NCBI RefSeq assembly: GCF_007989605.1
Contig: NZ_BJUL01000009.1
Coordinates: 1-64,000, forward strand
Reading direction: 5' to 3'
DNA from: Vreelandella venusta
Lineage (GTDB): Bacteria; Pseudomonadota; Gammaproteobacteria; Pseudomonadales; Halomonadaceae
DNA: 64,000 bases
This document shows positions 57,025-64,000 of this stretch, piece after piece. Below the pieces are notes generated by a model. That model was not told the DNA's origin and made no database searches. It saw only the letters and a program-made list of their open reading frames with translations. The translations under genes were made by a program, and so were the position numbers. How positions within the stretch are numbered: the first letter of the stretch is position 1; each line of letters opens with the position of its first letter.

Positions 57025-57474
57025 TTATTTGATATCCAGCAAATAGCCGTAAAACGCCGTGTTGCGCTGCCAGTCCAAGGACTCATAAAGGTGCTGGGCG
57101 CGCTCGTTCTCTACCTGGGTCATAAGGATTAAGCGCGCGACACCATGCTCGCGAGCCAGTTGGGTAGCGGCTTCCATTAACGCCCTACCCGTGCCCTTGT
57201 CACGGCACTCCGGCAACACAAAAAGATCATTTAGTGTCCAACGCGCATTCAAGCCCACCGTGGAAACCCCAGGATAAAGTTGCACGAAACCAGTGAGATT
57301 ACCGTCACTATTTTCACTCACTAAAATGCGCGAATCCGCCAGCCCAAAGCGCTGACGCAAGAAATCCCGCGCCGCACCGAGATCACTCGGCTGATTATAG
57401 AACTGCCGATAGCCGTCGAGTAATCCACTAAGTGCCTCTAAGTCAGACAGTACCGCTGAACGAATATTAACCAT
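57025..57474 (-). CDS. GNAT-family N-acetyltransferase
   Basis: This 149-residue single-domain acetyltransferase has the acetyl-CoA loop PECRDKGTGRALMEAA (R/Q-x-x-G-x-G/A form) and the YESLDWQRNTAFYGY ending. The substrate is unknown. It is divergent from the MocR-type regulator, which often controls a neighbouring gene of this kind. Confidence 0.87.
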   Translation of the reverse strand: MVNIRSAVLSDLEALSGLLDGYRQFYNQPSDLGAARDFLRQRFGLADSRILVSENSDGNLTGFVQLYPGVSTVGLNARWTLNDLFVLPECRDKGTGRALMEAATQLAREHGVARLILMTQVENERAQHLYESLDWQRNTAFYGYLLDIK

Positions 57475-57517
57475 GGCAACTACTCCATTAAGATGGTGAA
57501 CAAACTCAGCTTGCCGC

Positions 57518-57531
57518 TATAGTGGTCTATA
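57518..57531. promoter_or_regulatory. inverted repeat in the GNAT/MocR divergent promoter
   Basis: TATAG and CTATA flank TGGT. It may be part of overlapping promoters (-10-like TATAGT, TATAAC) or a MocR binding site. Confidence 0.4.
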
Positions 57532-57566
57532 ACAAAGAGCCACTTATCGCTAAATTGAGGGAACCA

Positions 57567-59039
57567 GTGAAACGACGTAACGCTGCTAGCGATTGGATTA
57601 CGGAGGCGCTAGCGATAAGGCTAGCAGCGAATGAAGCAGCCACGCTGGTTCAACAGCTCTACCGTTCGCTTAAGGATTGGATTCAACATGGCGAATTGAC
57701 GGCAGGCGATGCACTTCCCTCTTCTCGCTATTTATCCACCGCTTTAGGTATTAGCCGCAATACGGTGCTGGCCGCTATGGACCGGCTGCTGGCGGAAGGA
57801 TTGCTGATCGCTCGCCAGGGAGCGGGGCTCTATGTGGCACAACTACCCACACGATTAAACAGAACCGAACTTCCCTCCCCTGTGCCTGTTCGCTATTCAA
57901 ACCGGGGCAACACACTACTAACGCTAAGTGGCGCGTTAAGCCACGGCCATCGAGCGTTTTCCCCTGGTGTCCCGGCGCTCGATCTGTTTCCCCGCGAGCT
58001 ATGGCAACGCCTTTTGCGTCGTCACTATTATCACGCAGAAATGTCATGGATGGATTACCAAACCAACGGTGGGCTGCCTGAACTTAAAGCTGCCCTTTGT
58101 GACTATCTACGACTCTCCCGCGCGGTGCGCTGTCAACCAGAGCAGATCGTGATTACCCAAGGAGCTCAGCAGGCATTTGAGTTGACTACCCAACTGCTCA
58201 CCGATAACGGCGATTCGGTTTGGATGGAAGAGCCTGGTTACCGCGGAGCGCAAGCATGTTTCCTAGCCTCGGGCTTAACGACAACGCTCATACCCGTAGA
58301 TAAAGAAGGACTAAACCCTTCACTAGCGCCTGCAGGCGCCCCCTCACCCCGGCTAATCTATGTAACACCTTCTCACCAATATCCCAGTGGCGTTACCATG
58401 CCGATACCACGCCGACTAGCATTGTTAGAGTATGCTTCTCATGCTGGCAGCTGGATCATCGAAGATGATTACGACAGTGAATTTCGGTACGACACGCCGC
58501 CTACTCCCTCTCTACAAGGCCTCGCCGAACAGACGTCGGTGATTTATGTGGGTACCTTCAGTAAAGTGCTTTACCCCGGCTTGCGTTTAGGCTATTTGGT
58601 ATTGCCTGATAGGCTTGCCGAAGACTTTAAGCGCGCCCATACGCGGCTGCACCGCGAGGGTAACTACCCCATACAATCAGCGCTTGCTGAACTTATTGCC
58701 AACGGCCACTTTACTCGCCACATCGCCCGCATGCGGGCTGCGTATTGCCAACGCCAAGCCTGCCTGCGCACTGCATTAGCGCCTGCGGTGGCCGCAGGGC
58801 TTCAGCTTTCTGACGGTCATGCAGGCATGCACCTACTGGCTGAGCTCGATAATTTTGAAAAAGAAGAGATACTGGTAAGGCGCGCTAATGAAGCAGGTAT
58901 TACGCTTTCTCCTCTTTCCCGCTATTACCTCGGTGAGAATAAGCGCCCTGGTTTAGTGCTCGGCTATGCAGGCTCAACGGAAAGCGAACTAATGAAGGCA
59001 GGAAAGTGGCTTAGCCGCACATGGTTAAGCTTATGCTAA
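57567..59039 (+). CDS. MocR/PdxR-type regulator (GntR helix-turn-helix plus aminotransferase fold)
   Basis: This roughly 490-residue protein has an N-terminal winged helix (about 30-95, ALPSSRYLSTALGISRNTVLAAMDRLL) joined to a fold-type I PLP domain. ITQGAQQAFELTTQLL and the PLP lysine in GTFSKVLYPGLRLGY are present. It is probably PLP-dependent and acts on the divergent GNAT gene. I chose the GTG at 57567 with GAGGGA upstream; a longer frame begins at 57522 inside the promoter-like region. Confidence 0.87.
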   Translation: MKRRNAASDWITEALAIRLAANEAATLVQQLYRSLKDWIQHGELTAGDALPSSRYLSTALGISRNTVLAAMDRLLAEGLLIARQGAGLYVAQLPTRLNRTELPSPVPVRYSNRGNTLLTLSGALSHGHRAFSPGVPALDLFPRELWQRLLRRHYYHAEMSWMDYQTNGGLPELKAALCDYLRLSRAVRCQPEQIVITQGAQQAFELTTQLLTDNGDSVWMEEPGYRGAQACFLASGLTTTLIPVDKEGLNPSLAPAGAPSPRLIYVTPSHQYPSGVTMPIPRRLALLEYASHAGSWIIEDDYDSEFRYDTPPTPSLQGLAEQTSVIYVGTFSKVLYPGLRLGYLVLPDRLAEDFKRAHTRLHREGNYPIQSALAELIANGHFTRHIARMRAAYCQRQACLRTALAPAVAAGLQLSDGHAGMHLLAELDNFEKEEILVRRANEAGITLSPLSRYYLGENKRPGLVLGYAGSTESELMKAGKWLSRTWLSLC

Positions 59040-59063
59040 GAAATACACGCTAAGGAGCGCATA

Positions 59064-59669
59064 ATGCCCGACTTTATTGCCCCCGATAACCTTCCACGCT
59101 GCCAGTGGTGTGGCGGTGCCCCCGAGTTTCTGCCCTACCATGACAACGAGTGGGGGTTTCCGGTGGTCGACGACCAACGGCTATTCGAAAAGCTCTGCCT
59201 GGAAAGTTTTCAGTCGGGCTTAAGTTGGCGCACGATTCTCAACAAACGCGAGAACTTCCGCGCTGCCTTCCATCATTTCGACTTCCATCACGTTGCCCGC
59301 TTTAGTGAAGAAGATGTGCAGCGCCTGTTGCAGGACGCAGGCATTATTCGCCATCGCGGCAAAATCGAGGCGGTGATTAATAATGCCCAACGGGCACTGG
59401 AAATGGTCGACCAGGAAGGTTCACTGGCCGCGTTTTTCTGGCGTTTCGAGCCAGCGCCAGATGCATTGACCGCGCCTCAGACACAAACCACTTCGCCTGA
59501 ATCCATCGCACTTGCTAAAGAGCTGAAAAAGCGCGGCTGGAAATTTGTTGGTCCAACCACTGCGTTTGCGTTTATGCAGGCCATGGGGCTACTCAATGAT
59601 CACTCGCTGAGGTGCATCACCCGCCAGCAAGTCGAACAGGCAAGGCAGCAATTTCAACGACCAAAATAG
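59064..59669 (+). CDS. tag: DNA-3-methyladenine glycosylase I
   Basis: This 201-residue base-excision repair enzyme has RCQWCGGAPEFLPYHDNEWGFPV near the N-terminus, SFQSGLSWRTILNKRENFR and GPTTAFAFMQAMGLLNDH, which together define the Tag family. The zinc ligands are partly visible (CQWC). AAGGAGCG precedes the ATG, 24 bases after the MocR gene, so the two may share a transcript. Confidence 0.94.
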   Translation: MPDFIAPDNLPRCQWCGGAPEFLPYHDNEWGFPVVDDQRLFEKLCLESFQSGLSWRTILNKRENFRAAFHHFDFHHVARFSEEDVQRLLQDAGIIRHRGKIEAVINNAQRALEMVDQEGSLAAFFWRFEPAPDALTAPQTQTTSPESIALAKELKKRGWKFVGPTTAFAFMQAMGLLNDHSLRCITRQQVEQARQQFQRPK

Positions 59670-59829
59670 CAACAGAGGCACAAGGCACTATACTTTTTGC
59701 ACAACCGTGGCATGCCCAGATGGCTGGCCTACGTATTCGCTGGGTGCCGTCTTGTAGTAGGGTATGGTTTTTACACACTTATCTATACACCGAACAGCAA
59801 GGGGACATCACGTTCCCAATGGGGTCAAC

Positions 59830-60552
59830 GTGGTCCAAACGCTCTCTTCGCACACAGAATCCCGCGCTTCAATATGGAAAGCTTGGAGCGTGCATATTTT
59901 TACGGCCAGCGGCGTACTGCTCGGCACAATGGCGCTGCTCTCGCTGATCGATAACAATCCAGTCGCCTGCTTGCTATGGCTTGGCGCAGCGATGATGGTC
60001 GACGGTTTCGATGGCACTCTAGCACGCAAGTATGAAGTAAAAGCCATCTTGCCCCACTTCGATGGCTCAACCCTTGATATGGTCATCGATTATCTAACCT
60101 GGGCATTTATTCCCGCTCTGTTTATTTACTTCTTTATTGAGTTACCGCCCAATTTCGAATTGCTGTCAGTGTTTATCATTCTGCTGTCATCGATGTTTTG
60201 TTTCTGCAACACCAATATGAAAAGCCAGGATAATTACTTTGTTGGCTTTCCTGCTGCCTGGAACATTGCCGCGGCCTATTTTTATATTCTCGATTTACCG
60301 CCCTTTATCACCTTTGCGTCGATCGTTTTGCTAGCCATTCTTACCGTGACCAAGATGAAGTTTCTGCATCCGTTTCGTGTACGTCAGTTCATGCCTCTCA
60401 ATATCGCTGTCACGCTATTATGGTGCGCATGTACAACGTCACTGGTGCTCTCCAGCCCCGATCATGCCGCCTGGGCACTGTGGGGATGGGGTATTACATC
60501 CGTTTACTTCATCAGCATGTGCATATGGCGTACGGCTCAAGAAGCGTTTTGA
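59830..60552 (+). CDS. pcs: phosphatidylcholine synthase (CDP-alcohol phosphatidyltransferase)
   Basis: This roughly 240-residue membrane protein has about seven helices. The CDP-alcohol motif is present in the Pcs form: DGFDGTLARKYEV, then DGSTLDMVID. With WSVHIFTASG at the N-terminus and FCFCNTNMKSQDNYFVGFPAAWN, this points to direct condensation of CDP-diacylglycerol with choline. The start is uncertain: I chose GTG at 59830 behind TGGGG, since family members have a short N-terminus; an ATG at 59764 would add 22 residues. Confidence 0.85.
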   Translation: MVQTLSSHTESRASIWKAWSVHIFTASGVLLGTMALLSLIDNNPVACLLWLGAAMMVDGFDGTLARKYEVKAILPHFDGSTLDMVIDYLTWAFIPALFIYFFIELPPNFELLSVFIILLSSMFCFCNTNMKSQDNYFVGFPAAWNIAAAYFYILDLPPFITFASIVLLAILTVTKMKFLHPFRVRQFMPLNIAVTLLWCACTTSLVLSSPDHAAWALWGWGITSVYFISMCIWRTAQEAF

Positions 60553-60685
60553 TTGATACGCAACGGCTGCTCTTTTGGTTCAGCCTGAAACATTACGCAC
60601 CCGAGGTTGAGAGCTATTGCACTGCAAAACAGCGCCTCGTATAAGCACCGCGCTTCTAAATCAGGCTTTAACTTTGAAGCAAGAG

Positions 60686-61642
60686 TCATTGCCTCCAATC
60701 GGTAAAGTCTAGCAACATCTTTTGGCCTTTCGGATGAAGCGCCACCTCAATAGCTTTACGCCAGTCTTGGCCAGGAAGCACTTGATAGCGAGGCATATCT
60801 GTCTGGCCTAAGAGCTTCCAGATATTTGAGAACTTTTGTTGCCAAGCATCTGCTGACGTCTTGGCTAAACTGTCGCGTAGATGAAATCTTCTATAGTGAG
60901 CCGAAGGTTTGGTATTTAACTGGATAGCCTGTCCAGTCAATAACCCATAGGCAATAAACGTCGATTCAGGGGCCATTGATTGCAGTATACCTGCCGCGAC
61001 TGGCCCACCCAAAGAGTCAAATACCAAATCAGATTTACGCGCAACATCCGAGATCTGCGACGCATCTTGAATAGAGATCGGTTTGATACCGAGCGTCTCT
61101 AAACGCGCAATTCTACTATCTGAGCGGTATATGCCAGCGACTTCCTTAGCGCCGTGACGATATGCCCATGCTCCAAGGTAATCAGCGCAATTCGATCCAG
61201 CCCCACTAAGCAGGACACGCTTTCCTTTTACAGGCCAAGTCTCAAGCATAGTTAGGGCGGCTAAGGGATTAATGTAGGCACGTGCTGCGACGACGTCAGG
61301 TATGGCATCTGGGACGGGCACTGCGAGAGCTGCATCACAATCCAAAATAGTCTGCCAAGTACCAACGCCTCGTAATGGAAGAACTCGCTTTCCGGTCAGG
61401 TAAGAATATTTACGTGGAGCATCAATAACACGGCCAACCCCTTCGTAACCTGCAACAGCGGGTAGGTTGATACGGTGAGAATAAGCACCTGTTATAGGAA
61501 TTAGGTCAGACGGATTAATTGGAGCACACAACATCCTCACCCTGAGCTTACCTTCGGCCCTGCTTGGAACTTCAGTTGTCTCTATGTTCAGTTTTTCAAG
61601 TGGATTTCCGAACGACCGATAGGTAAGTGCATGACGACGCAT
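60686..61642 (-). CDS. MDR-superfamily oxidoreductase (quinone/enoyl reductase type)
   Basis: The 318-residue protein has a GroES-like N-terminal domain (MLCAPINPSDLIPITG, LPAVAGYEGVGRVI) and a Rossmann domain (KRVLLSGAGSNCADYLGAWA). This is the zinc-free group with quinone oxidoreductases and trans-2-enoyl reductases. The nucleotide motif GAGSNCADY differs from the common GAxGxVG. I chose the ATG at 61642 behind GAGG. It lies 83 bases downstream of yjiR on the same strand. The gene looks more AT-rich than its neighbours. Confidence 0.8.
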   Translation of the reverse strand: MRRHALTYRSFGNPLEKLNIETTEVPSRAEGKLRVRMLCAPINPSDLIPITGAYSHRINLPAVAGYEGVGRVIDAPRKYSYLTGKRVLPLRGVGTWQTILDCDAALAVPVPDAIPDVVAARAYINPLAALTMLETWPVKGKRVLLSGAGSNCADYLGAWAYRHGAKEVAGIYRSDSRIARLETLGIKPISIQDASQISDVARKSDLVFDSLGGPVAAGILQSMAPESTFIAYGLLTGQAIQLNTKPSAHYRRFHLRDSLAKTSADAWQQKFSNIWKLLGQTDMPRYQVLPGQDWRKAIEVALHPKGQKMLLDFTDWRQ

Positions 61643-61725
61643 GAGCACCTCTAACATAGTGGATGAATTTCCATGGCCTAATATGAATACGGATACATGC
61701 TCAGGGTTGCGGTCTAGACACGAAC

Positions 61726-63168
61726 TTAGATAATACTTACCGCATGCGCCTGAGCTTCCTCCACCATCTCGGTGGCGAGTGCTCCCACGGTGCGCACGGC
61801 ATCTTCGATAGCCGGTGTTAGCGTAAATGCGTAGTTAAGTCGCAAACACTGGCGAAACTTACCCGAGGCTGAAAATAGCGAACCAGGAGCCACATGGATG
61901 GCGCGCTTGGCTAAGCGCTCATTAAGACGTTCGCAGTCTACGGCAGTAGGTAACTCCACCCATAGCAAAAAGCTGCCTTGCGGATAACTGATGCCCGTAC
62001 CCTCTGGAAAATAGCGCTGCACCCAGTTGATCATGATGTCCCGTTGGCGCTGATATTGGCGGGTAACATAGCGAAGGTGACGCTCGTAGTGGCCTTTGGC
62101 GACAAACTCCGCCACCGCCAACTGCGGCAATGTGGCCGAAGCTCCGGTAGAGACATACTTCATATGCAGCGCCTTATCTCGATAACAGCCTGGCGCCAGC
62201 CACCCCACTCTTAGCCCTGGCCCCACCGTTTTCGAAAAGCCACTGCACAACAGCACCCGCCCATCGTCATCGAAAGACTTCACCGTCAACGGCCTTGGCT
62301 GGGCATAGGCAAGATCACCGTAGATATCGTCTTCAATGATGGCCACATCGAAGCGTTGGGCAAGTTGAAACAGCGCCTGCTTGCGCGCCTCGCTCATGGT
62401 ATAGCCCAGTGGATTGTTATAGGTCGGGGTGACCTGGATGGCGCGGATCGGCCACTGCTCCAGCGCCATTTCCAATGCTTCCAAGCTGATACCGGTTTGT
62501 GGATCAGTGGGAATTTCCAACGCTTTTAGGCCATTGGCTTTTAGGATCTGCATGGTGCCGTAAAAGCTGGGCGAATCCACGGCCACTACGTCGCCAGGCT
62601 GAGTCAAGGTGCGTAGCGCTATCGACAATGCTTCCTGACAACCAGTGGTGATCATGATGTCATCCGGGTGCAGCAAACAGCCCGATGCAATGGCCAGCCG
62701 CGCCACCTGTTGACGCAGTTCGGCACTTCCACTCAGCTTGTCATAGTTAAAGCCGTTCAGGTCGTTCTTACGGTGTAGCCCCGCCAATATTTTCGACAGC
62801 GGCTTAAGCGTTTCATACGCCAAGTTCGGCACACCGCGCCCAAGCAGCAGCCGGCTATCGTCACGCTGGGTAGCGACCAGCTCTAATACTTGATCCCATT
62901 GGGAGACATCCAGCGGGCACTGCGCAGGACGAGAGACAGAAGGCAGCACCGTAGGCACCCTGCTTGGAAGTACAAAGTAGCCCGATTTCGGTCGTGACTC
63001 GATCAGCGATACATCCATCAACTGCCTGTAAGCTTCCTGAGCAGTCGAGATACTGACATCAAGCTCCTGACATACCGCTCGAATAGAAGGCAGGCGATCC
63101 CCCACGCGGTAAATACCGTGCTCAATTCGCTCCCGCAAAGTACAAGCAACCTCTTCGTAGCGTGTCAT
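61726..63168 (-). CDS. yjiR: MocR-type regulator YjiR
   Basis: The 480-residue protein has a GntR winged helix (MTRYEEVACTLRERIEHGIY, then DVSISTAQEAYRQLM) fused to a PLP-dependent aminotransferase fold (ITTGCQEALSIAL, SFYGTMQILKANG, PLP lysine in SGFSKTVGPGLRVGW). The sequence and the adjacency to a divergent DUF1127 gene match the E. coli yjiR-yjiS pair as I recall it. It probably senses a PLP adduct and controls yjiS and/or itself. Confidence 0.88.
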   Translation of the reverse strand: MTRYEEVACTLRERIEHGIYRVGDRLPSIRAVCQELDVSISTAQEAYRQLMDVSLIESRPKSGYFVLPSRVPTVLPSVSRPAQCPLDVSQWDQVLELVATQRDDSRLLLGRGVPNLAYETLKPLSKILAGLHRKNDLNGFNYDKLSGSAELRQQVARLAIASGCLLHPDDIMITTGCQEALSIALRTLTQPGDVVAVDSPSFYGTMQILKANGLKALEIPTDPQTGISLEALEMALEQWPIRAIQVTPTYNNPLGYTMSEARKQALFQLAQRFDVAIIEDDIYGDLAYAQPRPLTVKSFDDDGRVLLCSGFSKTVGPGLRVGWLAPGCYRDKALHMKYVSTGASATLPQLAVAEFVAKGHYERHLRYVTRQYQRQRDIMINWVQRYFPEGTGISYPQGSFLLWVELPTAVDCERLNERLAKRAIHVAPGSLFSASGKFRQCLRLNYAFTLTPAIEDAVRTVGALATEMVEEAQAHAVSII

Positions 63169-63220
63169 AACTCCAGCCCTCTATCTTTGAGACGCTTTTA
63201 AAATCGCTCTTCAAAACGTT

Positions 63221-63242
63221 CTTGAAGACGCTCTTGAAGACG
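63221..63242. repeat. 10-bp direct repeat, 12-bp period, upstream of yjiR
   Basis: CTTGAAGACG occurs at 63221 and 63233. A wider duplication, GACGCTTTTAAAA at 63191 and GACGTTTTTAAAA at 63239, encloses it. It lies in the yjiR leader. Confidence 0.6.
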
Positions 63243-63254
63243 TTTTTAAAAACA

Positions 63255-63337
63255 ATACAGATACCCTGCCCAGCAACCATACAGAGGTATAACATACACC
63301 ATCTGTATCCTAAAAATAAAAAATCCTATATCTGTAT
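63255..63337. promoter_or_regulatory. four ATACAGA-type boxes between yjiR and yjiS
   Basis: ATACAGAT at 63255, ATACAGAG at 63279, and the reverse form ATCTGTAT at 63301 and 63330. Two forward and two inverted copies in the 225-bp divergent promoter are the likely binding sites of YjiR; MocR regulators are known to use repeated half-sites. Confidence 0.55.
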
Positions 63338-63393
63338 TGATCAAGCATGGCTGCGTAATCTGGTTGAGCATATCGCCATCAAGGAGAACTGCC

Positions 63394-63594
63394 ATGCTAC
63401 GCTTCAGCCTCACCCAAATTCGCTGTCAGTTACGCCACTATTATCAGCGCCGCTGTAGCCGTCGCCAGTTACTAGCCCTTGATGACCGATTACTGAAAGA
63501 TATCGGCATCACCCGCACTCAAGCGCAAAAAGAGGGTTGTAAACCGTTTTGGAAGCACTCGTCATGCAAAAGAGGCCCCTATGAAAACTGCTGA
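63394..63594 (+). CDS. yjiS: DUF1127 (YjiS-like) small protein
   Basis: The 66-residue basic protein has the DUF1127 core RRCSRRQLLALDDRLLKDIGITRTQAQKE, in which the LxxLDDRxLxDIGI pattern is diagnostic. I chose the ATG behind AAGGAGA; the open frame extends upstream into the promoter. DUF1127 proteins have been linked to RNA binding and stress or carbon regulation in other bacteria. It overlaps the next gene by 14 bases. Confidence 0.87.
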   Translation: MLRFSLTQIRCQLRHYYQRRCSRRQLLALDDRLLKDIGITRTQAQKEGCKPFWKHSSCKRGPYENC

Positions 63595-64000
63595 GTATTA
63601 CCTGTTGGATGTGTTTACCGATAAGCCTTTTTCGGGCAATCAGTTGGCAGTTTTTTTAAATGCCGATGAGCTTGAAACCAGCACCATGCAGGCAATTGCC
63701 AATGAGCTTAACTTAGCTGAAACGGTATTTTTAGGCGCGGCGACAACGGCTAATCACTATCCTATGCGGATTTTTACACCGACGTCTGAGCTGCAGTTTG
63801 CTGGCCACCCCACCGTCGGTACCGCGCATCTACTGGCAGAGTTAAACCTCGCCAACCGCGAGCAAGGCATTGTGCTACAGCCACCTGTCGGCGCATTAGC
63901 GGTTAATTATGAACAAGAGGGAGCAACCTTTAAGACCGCCCTATCCGTTATGGTCACGGGCAGCACTCTTGATCGCCTTACGGCCGTTGAGCTACTGGGG
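63581..64000 (+). CDS. PhzF-family isomerase/epimerase (partial, cut by window end)
   Basis: The first 140 codons of a PhzF-like protein are present: YYLLDVFTDKPFSGNQLAVF, the catalytic Glu in LNLAETVF (compare PhzF Glu45), MRIFTPTSELQFAGHPTVGTAH. No stop occurs before the end of the window. The start overlaps yjiS, so the two are co-transcribed. PhzF paralogues are mostly of unknown substrate; no phenazine genes are visible. Confidence 0.88.
   Translation, partial: MKTAEYYLLDVFTDKPFSGNQLAVFLNADELETSTMQAIANELNLAETVFLGAATTANHYPMRIFTPTSELQFAGHPTVGTAHLLAELNLANREQGIVLQPPVGALAVNYEQEGATFKTALSVMVTGSTLDRLTAVELLG

Noticed and set aside
63181..63260. CRISPR-like or attachment-site repeats upstream of yjiR
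   Set aside because: Units are only 10 to 13 bp with 2-bp spacing and lie in a promoter region; there are no spacers, cas genes or integrase.

Overview
The window reads as a chromosomal segment of a gamma-proteobacterium. Gene content and protein style fit the Halomonadaceae (Halomonas/Vreelandella group) best. The signs are a Tat/DUF3305/DUF3306 formate dehydrogenase locus, a Wsp-like chemosensory array, reductive pyrimidine catabolism, codBA, phosphatidylcholine synthase and a yjiR-yjiS pair. The genus is an inference from family resemblance, not from a marker gene. I found no rRNA, tRNA, CRISPR array, intact insertion sequence or prophage.

Layout. (1) 149-2586: mtnK (methionine salvage), a small YrhK-domain membrane protein, and a DeoR-type repressor. 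(2) 2735-8000: a tightly packed operon divergent from the repressor. It holds a periplasmic binding protein, a fused double permease, an ABC ATPase, an MBL-fold hydrolase with beta-CASP-like C-terminal motifs, and a stand-alone HAD phosphatase resembling the 3'-phosphatase domain of phage T4 Pnkp. Three CGAAAGC boxes at exact 21-bp spacing lie between repressor and operon. This is the best candidate for an undescribed system: import of a phosphorylated compound followed by phosphodiester cleavage and dephosphorylation. (3) 7997-10155: a GlxA-type AraC regulator and an MFS transporter, then the 3' remnant of a GntR/FCD regulator. (4) 10624-20436: an eight-gene chemosensory operon (MCP, CheB, CheR-TPR, CheA-REC, REC, Hpt-REC-REC-GGDEF, two CheW) that probably controls c-di-GMP.

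(5) 20419-36074: molybdenum cofactor and formate metabolism. moaB-moeA and a DUF1244 protein sit next to a periplasmic Cys-type formate dehydrogenase (fdhA, B, C) with its Tat-target peptide, TorD-like chaperone, polyferredoxin, DUF3306 and DUF3305 genes. Divergent from these run fdhD-mobA-moeA2-moaA and a CobW-family GTPase. The enzyme, its Mo cofactor, the sulfurtransferase and the assembly factors are therefore encoded together. (6) 36054-39167: a PAS/GGDEF/EAL protein. (7) 39352-47529: pyrimidine degradation, with a LysR regulator, an NCS1 permease, beta-ureidopropionase, dihydropyrimidinase and the PreT/PreA dihydropyrimidine dehydrogenase. A 576-bp AT-rich, G-depleted leader contains strong inverted repeats. 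(8) 47709-53503: an orphan siderophore/heme-type binding protein, an RND efflux pump and its TetR regulator, with a perfect 28-bp palindrome as likely operator.

(9) 53578-56922: codBA (cytosine uptake and deamination, feeding uracil to region 7), then an FMN riboswitch with terminator in front of ribH. (10) 57025-64000: a GNAT acetyltransferase and a MocR regulator, tag (3-methyladenine glycosylase), pcs, an MDR-type oxidoreductase, yjiR, yjiS (DUF1127) and the start of a PhzF-family gene cut by the window edge.

All functions are read from motifs and family memory. No database search was possible, and start codons marked as chosen rest on ribosome-binding-site spacing and family length.
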